Below, in pieces: positions 42,613 through 52,068 of a stretch of DNA of 64,000 nucleotides (the first letter of the stretch is position 1; every line of letters begins with the position of its first letter). Position numbers and translations under genes: made by a program. The DNA comes from Clostridiales bacterium S5-A14a. Its GTDB lineage: Bacteria > Bacillota > Clostridia > Peptostreptococcales > Anaerovoracaceae. The stretch covers positions 1 through 64,000 of the forward strand of contig JRNA01000003.1 in NCBI GenBank assembly GCA_000758905.1, read 5' to 3'. Below the pieces are notes generated by a model, which saw only the letters and a program-made list of their open reading frames with translations, searched no databases and was not told the DNA's origin.

Positions 42613-44358
42613 ATGGATGTATTTTCGTTTTTTACCTTAGGGGGAGGGCTCGCACTTTTTCTCTATGGAATGAACGTAATGTCGCAGGGTCTAAGCAGAC
42701 TTGCGGGCGGCAGGCTTGAGATCATTCTCAAAAGAATGACTGCAACCAAGTTTCACAGTTTATTTTTGGGGCTTATAATAACAGCAGCTATACAGAGCTC
42801 TTCAGCAGTTACGGTAATGCTTGTAGGACTTGTAAACTCAGGGATAATGGAACTCGGTCAGACAGTTGGCGTAATCATGGGGTCCAATATCGGAACCACC
42901 GCAACAGCATGGATTTTGAGTTTAATAGGCATTCAGGGAGATAATTTTTTTGTAAAAATATTAAATCCGTCTAATTTCTCACCTGTGCTTGCGCTGATGG
43001 GCGTAATAATGACTATGAGTGCAAAGAAGAGCAAACACAAGGATATTGGAACAATTATGGTAGGCTTCGCCATCCTGATGTTCGGCATGGGATTTATGAG
43101 CGATGCAGTGAAGCCGCTCACTGAAAGCCCTGGATTTGCAAAAATCCTAGTTGCATTCAACAATCCTTTCCTCGGAATTTTAACAGGATTTGTATTAACT
43201 GCAATCATTCAAAGCTCCTCAGCATCTGTCGGAATATTGCAGGCGTTATCGCTTACATCAAGTCTGACATATGGCATGGCAATTCCTATAATAATGGGTC
43301 AGAACATAGGAACCTGTATCACTGCTATTATTTCCAGTATAGGCGTTTCCAAAAATGCAAAGAGAGTTTCTGTTATACACGTTTTGTTTAATTTATTGGG
43401 AACGACAGTCTGTCTTATTTTGTTCTACACAGCACACGCATTATTTCAATTCCCTTGGATAGAAAGCGCGATAGGCCCAGCGGGAATAGCTCTCTCTCAC
43501 ACAGTTTTTAATGTGCTGACGACAATATTCCTCCTTCCTTTCTCCGGCAAACTAGTTTTGATGGCAAGGAAGATAATAAGGGCAGAGGGACACGAATCAA
43601 GTTTCCTAGACGAGAGACTTTTCAGAACACCTTCTGTTGCTATTCAGGAGTGCAGAAATAAGACTGATGAGATGGCAAAACTAGCTTTTGGAAATGTGAG
43701 CCTAGCTATGGAGCTTATCTTCAAATACGATGAAGATAAAGCCGATGAATTAGAAAAAACTGAGTCGCAGATCGACAGGTTTGAAGATAAACTCGGATCA
43801 TACCTTGTGAAACTTTCGGGCTTTGAACTTTCGGATACTGACAGTAGAATGATATCAACGCTACTTCATACTATTGGAGATTTTGAGAGAATAGGGGACC
43901 ATGGGGTTACCCTTCTTCAGGCGGCAAAAGAGATAAAAGACAAGGATATTGTATTTTCAGATACCGCTATGATGGAACTGGAACACATCAAGGGTGCTTT
44001 GGATGAAATTATTTCAATTACACTTGCAGCCTTTGTTGAAGATAATTTAGAGAAAGCTAGGGAAGTCGAACCTCTTGAGGAAGTTATCGATGACCTTACA
44101 GACCTGATAAAGACAAGACATATAAGTAGATTGCAGTCGGGTAAGTGCACGATTGAACACGGTTTTGTGCTAAATGACATGCTCATAAGTTTCGAAAGAA
44201 TTTCTGACCACTGCTCAAACGTTGCAGCTGCACTGATTGAACTTGAGAATTACAGTTTTGAGAGACATAAATATCTCAGAAGACTTAAGTCAAGAGATGA
44301 TAGAAACTTTAAAGCTTTGTACAAAGAATTTTCAGAAAAATATGGATTGCCTGCATAA
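42613..44358 (+). CDS. Na+/phosphate cotransporter family protein with PhoU-like tail
   Basis: 581 residues. The membrane part (1-310) has two inverted QSS repeats, TAAIQSSSAVTVMLVGLVNSG and TAIIQSSSASVGILQALSLTSS, the hallmark of NptA-type carriers. Residues about 345-560 form a helical PhoU-like domain (ESQIDRFEDKLGSYLVKL, LLHTIGDFERIGDHG, LISFERISDHCSNVA). Imports phosphate with sodium, or regulates phosphate flux. GGAGC precedes ATG 42613. mreB follows 37 nt after the stop. Confidence 0.92.
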   Translation: MDVFSFFTLGGGLALFLYGMNVMSQGLSRLAGGRLEIILKRMTATKFHSLFLGLIITAAIQSSSAVTVMLVGLVNSGIMELGQTVGVIMGSNIGTTATAWILSLIGIQGDNFFVKILNPSNFSPVLALMGVIMTMSAKKSKHKDIGTIMVGFAILMFGMGFMSDAVKPLTESPGFAKILVAFNNPFLGILTGFVLTAIIQSSSASVGILQALSLTSSLTYGMAIPIIMGQNIGTCITAIISSIGVSKNAKRVSVIHVLFNLLGTTVCLILFYTAHALFQFPWIESAIGPAGIALSHTVFNVLTTIFLLPFSGKLVLMARKIIRAEGHESSFLDERLFRTPSVAIQECRNKTDEMAKLAFGNVSLAMELIFKYDEDKADELEKTESQIDRFEDKLGSYLVKLSGFELSDTDSRMISTLLHTIGDFERIGDHGVTLLQAAKEIKDKDIVFSDTAMMELEHIKGALDEIISITLAAFVEDNLEKAREVEPLEEVIDDLTDLIKTRHISRLQSGKCTIEHGFVLNDMLISFERISDHCSNVAAALIELENYSFERHKYLRRLKSRDDRNFKALYKEFSEKYGLPA

Positions 44359-44395
44359 GCAAGTTAGACATGAGAGCATTTGAAAGGAGAATTAT

Positions 44396-45418
44396 ATGGC
44401 ATTTTCAAGCGAGGTTGGCATAGATCTTGGTACTGCCAACGTGCTGGTTTACATTAAAAATAAGGGTATTGTTTTGAACGAACCTGCAGTAGTTGCTGTA
44501 AATAATGATACGGACGAAATACTTGCGGTAGGCGAAGAAGCAAGGCAGATGCTCGGTAGAACTCCAGGGAACATCGTGGCCCTGAAACCACTAAGCGATG
44601 GTGTAATTTCAGATTATGATATAACTGAACGTATGCTTAAGTACTTTATTGCAAAGACTTGCGGAAGGAGTAGATTCTTCAGACCAAAAATCATGGTTTG
44701 CGTTCCGAGTGGTGTAACAGAGGTAGAGAAGAGGGCTGTTAGAGAGGCTGCAACGCAAGCTGGAGGTAAGGATGTTTACCTTATGGAAGAACCGGTTGCA
44801 GCAGCTATAGGAGCGGGTCTTGACATATCAAAGCCAGACGGAGTTATGGTAATTGATATAGGTGGAGGAACAACCGATATTGCTGTAATCTCACTTGGAG
44901 GCATAGTTGCAAGCGCATCTGTAAAGATGGCGGGAGATAAATTCGACGAAGCTATCATCAAGTATATGAGGAAGGTTCACAAACTATACATAGGAGAGCG
45001 AACTGGTGAAGACTTGAAGAAGAATATCGGAACCGCCTTCCCTCGTGAAGAAAGCATAACTATGGAATGCAGAGGTAGAGACCTCATCACAGGACTTCCA
45101 AAGACCGTAATGGTAACATCCGAAGAGATGCTTAAGGCACTTGAGGAACCTCTACATACGATTTGTGAGTCAGTTCATAGCGTACTTGAAAAAACTCCAC
45201 CTGAACTTGCAGCCGATATCAGCAATTCTGGAATTATGCTAACAGGCGGTGGCGCATATCTATATGGAATCGACAAAAGAATCGAAGCACGAACTGGCAT
45301 TACAGTTCACATTGCTGAGGATCCTTCATCATGTGTTGCAATAGGCACAGGTAAGGCGCTAAACGAACTTGAGAAAATTGAAAATAATAAGCTAAACAAG
45401 AGGGAGCCATATCTATAA
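44396..45418 (+). CDS. mreB: Rod shape-determining actin-like protein MreB/Mbl
   Basis: 340 residues. Actin-fold ATPase that organises side-wall peptidoglycan synthesis. PHOSPHATE-1 motif EVGIDLGTANVLVYIKNKGI, FRPKIMVCVPSGVTEVEKRAVREAA, LMEEPVAAAIGAGL, IDIGGGTTDIAVISLGGIV and IMLTGGGAYLYGID are all present. mreC and mreD are not adjacent, so it may be an Mbl-type paralogue. AAAGGAG precedes ATG 44396. The terminator stem begins inside its last codons. Confidence 0.95.
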   Translation: MAFSSEVGIDLGTANVLVYIKNKGIVLNEPAVVAVNNDTDEILAVGEEARQMLGRTPGNIVALKPLSDGVISDYDITERMLKYFIAKTCGRSRFFRPKIMVCVPSGVTEVEKRAVREAATQAGGKDVYLMEEPVAAAIGAGLDISKPDGVMVIDIGGGTTDIAVISLGGIVASASVKMAGDKFDEAIIKYMRKVHKLYIGERTGEDLKKNIGTAFPREESITMECRGRDLITGLPKTVMVTSEEMLKALEEPLHTICESVHSVLEKTPPELAADISNSGIMLTGGGAYLYGIDKRIEARTGITVHIAEDPSSCVAIGTGKALNELEKIENNKLNKREPYL

Positions 45419-45435
45419 AGGGTGGCTCCTTTTTT
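45402..45435 (+). terminator. Terminator overlapping the end of mreB
   Basis: GGAGCCA (45403-45409) pairs with TGGCTCC (45423-45429), followed by TTTTTT. The left arm is coding sequence. Confidence 0.85.
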
Positions 45436-45538
45436 AAAGTCTGCGAAACCACTCTAAAGAAGAATTGTTAAGAAACAATACATTCTTTGGGTGCGTCACA
45501 ATTTAATTTTATTTGCGACTAAAGAAATGGAAAAATAG

Positions 45539-46666
45539 ATGAAATACGAACTTATAGCTACAACAACATTTGGCCTTGAAGCAGTTGCACGCAGGGAATT
45601 AGAAAAATTAGGATATGAGGTTCTGAAGACTGAGGACGGCAAAATTACATATCTTGGCGACCTCGAAGCAATTGCAAAATCAAACTTATGGCTCAGGACC
45701 TCCGATAGAGTGCTCCTCAAAATGGGCGAGACCAAAGTGAAGAACTTTGAGGAACTGTTTCAATATGTTAAAGAACTGCCTTGGGAAGAAATCATCCCCA
45801 AAGACGGCTGTTTTGTTGTGAACGGGACGACTGTAAAGTCTACGCTGACAAGCCTTCCTGCAATCCAGCGAACAATTAAGAAAGCGATGGTTTTGAGACT
45901 TTCGGAAGCCCATAAATCGGAGTTACCAGAAACAGGTGCAGAATACCCAATCAGATTTACACTGCTGAAAGATGTTTTGACGATTTCGATCGATACGACG
46001 GGCGCAGGATTGCACAAAAGAGGTTACCGCGTTCAAAATGTCGAGGCTCCGATAAAGGAAACACTTGCAGCGGCTCTTATAGAACTCTCTTTTTGGAAGC
46101 GTGGCAGGCTACTCGTTGATCCATGCTGCGGATCGGGAACTATTTTGATTGAGGCGGCTATGATAGGACGAAACATCGCACCGGGACTTTGTAGGAATTT
46201 TTTGTCTGAAAAGTGGCAGATTATCCCTGAAGAAATTTGGAAGAGAGCGAGAAAAGATTCCGCCGAGAGTGCAGACTATGAGGGCGAGCTTTCGATAAGA
46301 GGTTATGATATTGATCCGAAGGCAGTTGCGGCAGCAGAGGAGAACGCAGACGCAGCAGGAGTTCGCGATGACATTTGCTTTGAGAGAATGAGTGTGAGTA
46401 AGATCAATATCCCCGAGAAGTCATCGATAATAATAACCAATCCTCCGTATGGGCAGAGAATTGGAAGTGAAGAAGAAATGGAAATTGTTGACAAAGCTTT
46501 GAGAAGACTCATGTCCGAGGATGAAAGCCTGTCGGTCTTTGCGATAACTTCTGAGAAGGGCTTTGAGAAAAAAATGGGAAGGAAGGCCGACAGAAGAAGA
46601 AAACTTTATAATGGCAGGATTGAGACCACATATTATCAGTACCATGGAAAGAAGCAGAGGCCATGA
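45539..46666 (+). CDS. THUMP-domain class I SAM-dependent RNA methyltransferase
   Basis: 375 residues. The N-terminal ferredoxin-like/THUMP part (YELIATTTFGLEAVARRELEKLGYEV to about 160) leads to a methyltransferase domain with DPCCGSGTILIEAAMIGRNIAPGL (SAM-binding) and the catalytic IITNPPYGQRIG. This is the RlmL/YpsC type that makes m2G in 23S rRNA; the exact target is inferred from family. The start ATG 45539 has a weak ribosome site. It overlaps the MocR gene by 4 nt. Confidence 0.92.
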   Translation: MKYELIATTTFGLEAVARRELEKLGYEVLKTEDGKITYLGDLEAIAKSNLWLRTSDRVLLKMGETKVKNFEELFQYVKELPWEEIIPKDGCFVVNGTTVKSTLTSLPAIQRTIKKAMVLRLSEAHKSELPETGAEYPIRFTLLKDVLTISIDTTGAGLHKRGYRVQNVEAPIKETLAAALIELSFWKRGRLLVDPCCGSGTILIEAAMIGRNIAPGLCRNFLSEKWQIIPEEIWKRARKDSAESADYEGELSIRGYDIDPKAVAAAEENADAAGVRDDICFERMSVSKINIPEKSSIIITNPPYGQRIGSEEEMEIVDKALRRLMSEDESLSVFAITSEKGFEKKMGRKADRRRKLYNGRIETTYYQYHGKKQRP

Positions 46667-48207
46667 AAATTAAGGTTGATAAAAAATCAAAAGAAGCTCT
46701 ATACTGGCAGATTTACAGCCAAATAAAATCATTGATAATTGATGGTAGCATTCAACATGGTTCGTATTTGCCGTCTGAGAGACCGCTTGCATCCGAACTT
46801 GGTGTACACCGCAATACAATAATAAGAGCGTATGGGGAACTCAAGGCCGAGCAGTTGATCGTTTCCAGGCAGGGAATAGGTTATCAGGTCTCCTATAATG
46901 CCGCAATCAACTCAAAGGCAAGGTATGGGGATGGCGGGAATCAGCCCTCTCCACAAAGCGCAAAGAAAAAATCCTCGAATAACTCCAGTAGATTTAAGTT
47001 GAAAAACGTCAACTGGGATCAAATGATCAAGAATGAATATCGTGATGTAGGTGAGAAGTTCGACAAAGCCTTCCAGAGGCAGGGCAAGAATACTAAAATT
47101 TCAATGGCTGTAGGCATTCCACCGATAATTTATGATGAAGAAGAAATCGCAGCCAACATTGCATACATCCTTAAGGAAAATGGCAAGACAGAATCATACA
47201 TCACGCCATATCAGGGCGACGAGGAGTGTCGAAGACAGATAGTAAACTACCTCAGGGGCAAGGGAATCAGAGCCAAGATGAGTCAAATTCAGGTAATGAG
47301 TGAGACAAACCAAGCGTTTGACTTCATCATGACAGCAACATTGAAGCCAGGCGACAAAATAATAATCGAGGAGCCGGTCTCGCCCGATGTTTACAGACTT
47401 ATAGACCTCAACGACTGCGAGGCCATAACCGTACCCGTCGATGAAAACGGAATGAAGTGTGAAAATCTAGGTCCGATGATCGAAAAATATAAGCCGAAAT
47501 ATATTTACATTAACTCAAGCTATCATGATCCCACAGGTGCATGCCTTTCAGTCGAGCGCAAGAAGAAATTGCTGGATATTTCGTACAGATATAGGATCCC
47601 TATAATTGAAGATGATAGCGGATCAGAACTTAATTTTTTCGGAAATCCAGAACCGACCCTAAAATCAATGGATAAAGGCAATAATGTTATCTACATTTAT
47701 TCGTTCGCATTAAGTTTTGTGCCTGGACTATCAATGGCCTTCATCTTAGCACCCGAGGAACTTGTAAGAAGCTTGAGATACCTAGTTTCTGTCAGGCTTA
47801 TGTCGCTTGAATGGGTTGCCCAAAAATTAATTGCAAGATGCCTTGAGGACGGAAGCTATATCAGGAAAACAACTGAGATAAGACGAAGAAATCGTGAAAA
47901 TTTCAGAGCAATATGCCCGTTTCTTGACGAACTTAAACCCTATGGCTTGAGCTATCACACACCAAAGGGAGGCGTTTACATATGGGTCAAACTGCCCACA
48001 GGTCTTGATAGCAGGAAGGTTGTTCTGGAGGCTGAGCGACGAGGACTTTCACTAATTGCAGGGACAGTGTTTTATCCTGACAAAATGGCAGGGAAGGATA
48101 AAATACGAATAAACTTTTCTCATGAGAAGAAGAGCATGGCAATCGAGGGCATGAAGATTTTCTCGTCGATAATACAGGACATGGTGGGGCAAAACAGCAC
48201 TCCATGA
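46663..48207 (+). CDS. MocR-type regulator (GntR HTH fused to aminotransferase domain)
   Basis: 514 residues. Winged HTH at 1-75 (ALYWQIYSQIKSLIIDGSIQHGSYLPSERPLASELGVHRNTIIRAYGELKAEQLI). A Ser/Lys-rich linker follows, then a PLP aminotransferase fold domain from about 130, including YINSSYHDPTGACLS and IPIIEDDSGSELNFFG. At the PLP-lysine region the sequence reads YIYSFALSFVPGLSMAFILAPEEL: the usual SFSKxLxPGLR Lys appears replaced (SFALSFVPGLS), so PLP may not form the normal aldimine. Regulon unknown. Confidence 0.88.
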   Translation: MKIKVDKKSKEALYWQIYSQIKSLIIDGSIQHGSYLPSERPLASELGVHRNTIIRAYGELKAEQLIVSRQGIGYQVSYNAAINSKARYGDGGNQPSPQSAKKKSSNNSSRFKLKNVNWDQMIKNEYRDVGEKFDKAFQRQGKNTKISMAVGIPPIIYDEEEIAANIAYILKENGKTESYITPYQGDEECRRQIVNYLRGKGIRAKMSQIQVMSETNQAFDFIMTATLKPGDKIIIEEPVSPDVYRLIDLNDCEAITVPVDENGMKCENLGPMIEKYKPKYIYINSSYHDPTGACLSVERKKKLLDISYRYRIPIIEDDSGSELNFFGNPEPTLKSMDKGNNVIYIYSFALSFVPGLSMAFILAPEELVRSLRYLVSVRLMSLEWVAQKLIARCLEDGSYIRKTTEIRRRNRENFRAICPFLDELKPYGLSYHTPKGGVYIWVKLPTGLDSRKVVLEAERRGLSLIAGTVFYPDKMAGKDKIRINFSHEKKSMAIEGMKIFSSIIQDMVGQNSTP

Positions 48208-48214
48208 TTGCACA

Positions 48215-48268
48215 CAGTGAACACAGCAAATACAGTGAACATACCAGACGCAGTGAACATAGCAAATT
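48215..48268 (+). repeat. Three tandem 18-bp repeats
   Basis: Units at 48215-48232, 48233-48250 and 48251-48268 each begin CAGTGAACA. Units one and three share the AGCAAAT tail, unit two is diverged. They lie 8 nt after the MocR stop, before a terminator. Confidence 0.8.
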
Positions 48269-48315
48269 GTGAGCTAATACACGAGTAAAATTGCGTAAAA
48301 ATGAATATAAAATAC

Positions 48316-48355
48316 AGTGCCGGTACCTTATTTATATAGGTAACTGGTACTTTTT
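48316..48355 (+). terminator. Terminator after the MocR gene
   Basis: AGTGCCGGTACCT pairs with AGGTAACTGGTACT (13 bp with one bulged A and two G-T pairs), followed by TTTT. Confidence 0.78.
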
Positions 48356-48451
48356 ATTTTGCTGGAATTAAAGTATACTTATATTAGAGAAAATCTTTAT
48401 AAGTAAAAAAATATTTCTAAAAACTATATGTTAAAGAAAAGGAGAAAAAAT

Positions 48452-49447
48452 ATGGCAGTTAATCTAAAAGGCAGAAGTTTCCTAACTTTGATGGACTTCA
48501 CTCCAGAAGAAATCAGATACATGCTTGACCTTGCACATGATCTTAAGGCTAAGAAAAGAGCAGGCATAGTAAATCATCTTTTAAAGGGCAAGAACATTGT
48601 TTTGTTGTTTGAGAAAACTTCAACAAGAACAAGATGCGCTTTTGAAGTTGCAGCAATGGACGAGGGAGCAGGCGTTACATTCCTTGACTCAGGAAGCTCC
48701 CAGATGGGTAAGAAGGAATCTCTTGAGGACACAGCTAAGGTTCTTGGAAGATTTTATGACGGTATCGAATACAGAGGATATAAGCAGTCTGTAGTTGAAG
48801 AACTTGCTGAGCACGCAGGAGTACCTGTTTGGAACGGATTGACTGACGTTGATCACCCTACACAGATTTTGGCTGATATGCTTACAATCGAAGAACACGT
48901 TGCAAAGCCTCTCAACAAGGTTAAGGTTGTATTCGTTGGCGACGTTAGAAATAACATGGCATATGCTTGGATGTATGGCTGCGCTAAGATGGGTATGCAC
49001 TTTGTAGCTTATGGTCCTAAGGAACTTTGTGATGAAGTTGATGCTTCTGTTCTTGAAAGAGCAAGAGAAGTTGCTAAGGAAACAGGTGCAAAAATCGAAG
49101 TTAGCCACGAGAAATCAGCACTTAAGGGTGCAGATGTAATCTACACTGACATTTGGGCATCAATGGGCGAAGAAGCACAGATCCCTGAGAGAGTTAAGCT
49201 TCTAACTCCTTACAGAGTTGACATGGATTTGATGAAGGCAACTGAGAATGATGACGTTATCTTCTTGCACTGCCTACCTTCATTCCACGACTTTGAAACT
49301 ACAATGGCTAAGGGCCAGAAGGAAGAGGGCTATGACATTCGTGAGGTTACTGACGAGGTGTTCAGATCTAGATTCTCAAAAGTATTTGATGAAGCTGAGA
49401 ACAGAATGCACACAATCAAGGCTGTTATCGTAGCTACTATCGCATAA
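48452..49447 (+). CDS. arcB: Ornithine carbamoyltransferase (catabolic)
   Basis: 331 residues from ATG 48452, chosen for AAAGGAG upstream; an earlier ATG at 48428 has none. Carbamoyl-phosphate motif [16 protein letters not shown], ornithine-side motifs [19 protein letters not shown] and [10 protein letters not shown] (the HCLP loop). In the arginine deiminase pathway it splits citrulline by phosphorolysis to ornithine and carbamoyl phosphate. Followed by the deiminase and carbamate kinase genes, which supports the catabolic role. Confidence 0.93.
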   Translation: MAVNLKGRSFLTLMDFTPEEIRYMLDLAHDLKAKKRAGIVNHLLKGKNIVLLFEKTSTRTRCAFEVAAMDEGAGVTFLDSGSSQMGKKESLEDTAKVLGRFYDGIEYRGYKQSVVEELAEHAGVPVWNGLTDVDHPTQILADMLTIEEHVAKPLNKVKVVFVGDVRNNMAYAWMYGCAKMGMHFVAYGPKELCDEVDASVLERAREVAKETGAKIEVSHEKSALKGADVIYTDIWASMGEEAQIPERVKLLTPYRVDMDLMKATENDDVIFLHCLPSFHDFETTMAKGQKEEGYDIREVTDEVFRSRFSKVFDEAENRMHTIKAVIVATIA

Positions 49448-49460
49448 AACATAAATATTT

Positions 49461-49503
49461 CAGCCACCATATTGGGACCTGCGAGGTTACCGTAAGGTGG
49501 CTG
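49461..49503 (+). terminator. Hairpin between arcB and arcA
   Basis: CAGCCACC (49461-49468) pairs with GGTGGCTG (49496-49503), with a nested ACCT-GCG-AGGT hairpin inside. The T tract is interrupted, so it may attenuate or protect mRNA instead of ending transcription. Confidence 0.5.
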
Positions 49504-49612
49504 CTTCTATTTTGTACAAAATAGTCAAATGCCGGCATCTGCGGTATGCAATCGGCGAATATATAGAAGGTTAAAAAACTATAGTTAATGATTTAAAAAC
49601 AAGGAGAAAATT

Positions 49613-50836
49613 ATGAGTTTTGGTATTCACAACTTTTCTGAAATTGGAAAGTTAAATAAGGTACTTCTCCACAGACTTGGAGAGGAAATTGAAGGCTTGA
49701 CACCCGATAATTTTGAGAGATTGCTTTTTGACGATATTCCATATCTTGAGCTTGCTCAAAAGGAGCATGATGAGTTTGCTGACATCCTAAGAGATAACGG
49801 CATAGAAGTAGTTTATTATGTTGAGGAAACAGCTAAGGCTTTGGCTGATGAGAAAATCAAGGCTGAGTTTTTGAACAAGATGCTCGATGAGACTCCTTCA
49901 ATCAACTCTGATACTGTTAGAGATGCTCTTTATGAATATCTTTATGCAATGGATAATGAGAAGATGGTTGCAAAGATTATTGCTGGAGTTAAGAAGGAAG
50001 AACTTGGCAAATTGCCACAGAATTCACTTCAGGACTTTGTTGAGTCTGACTATCCGTTCTTCATGGATCCAATGCCTAACCTTTACTTTACAAGAGACCC
50101 AGGTGCTTGCGTAGGTAACGGACTTAATGTTCATAAGATGCATACACCTGCAAGACAGAGAGAGGCACTATTCCTAGAGTACATGTATAAGCATAACAAA
50201 GATTTTGCTCCAGAAGGAACAGAACTTTGGTACGACTATGAAGATCCTGCTTCTATCGAAGGCGGAGACGTTCTTGTACTTAACAAAGAAACAGTTGCTG
50301 TTGGTCTATCACAGAGAACATCTGCAAATGCAATCGAGAGATTCGCAGAGAGAGTTCTTAAGAAGGACAGCTTCAAGAGAGTTCTTGTATTTGAAATTCC
50401 TAAGAAGAGAGCTTTCATGCATCTTGATACAGTATTCACTATGGTTGACTTTGACAAGTTCACAATCCATCCTGAGATTGAAGGTCCTCTCAGAATGTTT
50501 GAGATCACACTTAACAAGGAAGGAAAGGCACAGTTTAAGACAATCACAGACACACTTCCAAGCATCCTAGCTAAGGTTCTTCATGTTCCAGCAGTAGACC
50601 TTATCAGATGTGGTGGAACCGACCTTATGGCAGCACAGAGAGAACAGTGGAATGACGGTTCAAACACACTTGCAATCGCTCCTGGAACAGTAGTTACTTA
50701 CGAGAGAAACTATGTTTCAAACGACCTACTTGACAAGAAGGGCATCAAAGTATTGACTATGACAAGCTCCGAGGTTTCAAGAGGTAGAGGAGGCCCTAGA
50801 TGTATGTCTTGCCCTATCAACAGGGATGACCTATAA
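49613..50836 (+). CDS. arcA: Arginine deiminase
   Basis: 407 residues. Hydrolyses arginine to citrulline and ammonia. Starts GIHNFSEIGKLNKVLLHRLGEEIEGLTPDNFERLLFDDIPYLELAQKEHD. The substrate motif FTRDPGACVGNGLNVHKMHTPARQREAL, the catalytic His in FMHLDTVFTMVD and the catalytic Cys in RGGPRCMSCP (about 397) are all present. Length is standard. AAGGAG precedes ATG 49613. Confidence 0.97.
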   Translation: MSFGIHNFSEIGKLNKVLLHRLGEEIEGLTPDNFERLLFDDIPYLELAQKEHDEFADILRDNGIEVVYYVEETAKALADEKIKAEFLNKMLDETPSINSDTVRDALYEYLYAMDNEKMVAKIIAGVKKEELGKLPQNSLQDFVESDYPFFMDPMPNLYFTRDPGACVGNGLNVHKMHTPARQREALFLEYMYKHNKDFAPEGTELWYDYEDPASIEGGDVLVLNKETVAVGLSQRTSANAIERFAERVLKKDSFKRVLVFEIPKKRAFMHLDTVFTMVDFDKFTIHPEIEGPLRMFEITLNKEGKAQFKTITDTLPSILAKVLHVPAVDLIRCGGTDLMAAQREQWNDGSNTLAIAPGTVVTYERNYVSNDLLDKKGIKVLTMTSSEVSRGRGGPRCMSCPINRDDL

Positions 50837-50857
50837 TCTAATCATATTGACTTTAAT

Positions 50858-50900
50858 TGTACTTGGTGGTGCCTGGTGTTGATGGCACTGCCAATGTACA
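50858..50900 (+). other. Long stable hairpin between arcA and arcC
   Basis: TGTACTTGG(TG)GTGCC pairs with GGCAC(TG)CCAATGTACA around a short loop. No T tract follows, so it is more likely an mRNA stability or processing element than a terminator. Confidence 0.55.
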
Positions 50901-50984
50901 TTATGGGAACTAATGGGCATTGAAATTTGCTGAATTTATTCAGGTGTTCACAAAAACGAAATTAACTAAAGGAGATAAACAAAT

Positions 50985-51926
50985 ATGGCAGAAAAAATAG
51001 TAATAGCACTAGGCGGTAATGCTTTGCAGTCCGGAAAATCTGAAGCTACAGCAGAGGCACAGCTTGAGGTTGTAAAGAAAACTTGCGAGTTTATCGCCGA
51101 TATAAGCACTAGCGGATATGAGATGGGTATAGTTCACGGTAACGGTCCACAGGTAGGAAGAATTCTTCTGGCTTCTGAGACTGCAAAAGATGTGACACCA
51201 GCTATGCCGTTTGATGTTTGCGGTGCAATGTCTGAGGGATATATAGGATATCATCTTCAACAGGCTCTTAAGCACTCTTTGAAGAAGAGAGGGAAGGACT
51301 TCCCAGTTCTTACCGTTGTTACACAGATGGTTGTTGACAAGGAAGACAAGGGATTCAAGAATCCTACAAAGCCAATAGGACCTTTCTACACTGAAGAAGA
51401 AGCTAAGGAACTTGAGAACACTAAGGGATATTCAATGAAGGAAGACGCAGGAAGAGGTTTTAGAAGAGTTGTTGCTTCTCCTATTCCTAAGGAAATAGTT
51501 GAAATAGAAGCTATCAAACAGTTATGGCCTACTTCAATCGTAATTTCTTGCGGTGGCGGCGGAATTCCTGTTGTAAAACATGAAGACGGAAGTCTTGAAG
51601 GCGTTGCAGCTGTAATCGACAAAGATTTCGCAGCTGAGCTTCTTGCAGAAGAAGTTGATGCGGATGTTCTTATGATCCTGACTGAGGTTGAAAAAGTTGC
51701 CGTTAACTTTAATAAGCCTGATCAGAGGGATCTTGATGAGCTGACAATTGAAGAAGCTAATAAGCACATTGCAGATGGACAGTTTGCACCTGGTTCAATG
51801 CTTCCAAAGGTTGAAGCTGCTATGAAATTCGTTCAGTCAGGAAATGGCAAGAGAGCGATTATTACATCACTAGACAAGGCAATTGATGCTATAGAAGGTA
51901 AAACTGGTACAGTATTTGTAAAATAA
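50985..51926 (+). CDS. arcC: Carbamate kinase
   Basis: 313 residues. Transfers phosphate from carbamoyl phosphate to ADP, the ATP-yielding step of the arginine deiminase pathway. IVIALGGNALQ, GIVHGNGPQVGRI, AMSEGYIGYHLQQAL, RRVVASPIP and SCGGGGIPV are family signatures, and the length is standard. AAAGGAG precedes ATG 50985. Third gene of the ADI set. Confidence 0.97.
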   Translation: MAEKIVIALGGNALQSGKSEATAEAQLEVVKKTCEFIADISTSGYEMGIVHGNGPQVGRILLASETAKDVTPAMPFDVCGAMSEGYIGYHLQQALKHSLKKRGKDFPVLTVVTQMVVDKEDKGFKNPTKPIGPFYTEEEAKELENTKGYSMKEDAGRGFRRVVASPIPKEIVEIEAIKQLWPTSIVISCGGGGIPVVKHEDGSLEGVAAVIDKDFAAELLAEEVDADVLMILTEVEKVAVNFNKPDQRDLDELTIEEANKHIADGQFAPGSMLPKVEAAMKFVQSGNGKRAIITSLDKAIDAIEGKTGTVFVK

Positions 51927-51947
51927 CCAAAATAACATTGAAATGCC

Positions 51948-51978
51948 GGAGGTGGGTCTTAGGATCTGCCTCCTTTTT
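51948..51978 (+). terminator. Terminator after arcC
   Basis: GGAGGTGGGTC pairs with GATCTGCCTCC (11 bp with three G-T pairs), followed by TTTTT. Confidence 0.83.
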
Positions 51979-52068
51979 ATTTTGTCCGATAAGCCGCAAT
52001 TCATGGTATAATCTAAAAAAGCACAAAACAGCCGAAAAAAGCAAAACTTTCGAAAAGAGGGAGCCTAA

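Noticed and set aside
48215-48268. CRISPR array
   Set aside because: The 18-bp units are directly adjacent with no spacers and number only three.
50914-50930. sigma54-like TGGGCAT...TTTGC upstream of arcC
   Set aside because: The GG and GC are separated by 11 bp rather than the strict 10 bp, and the sequence is otherwise poor.
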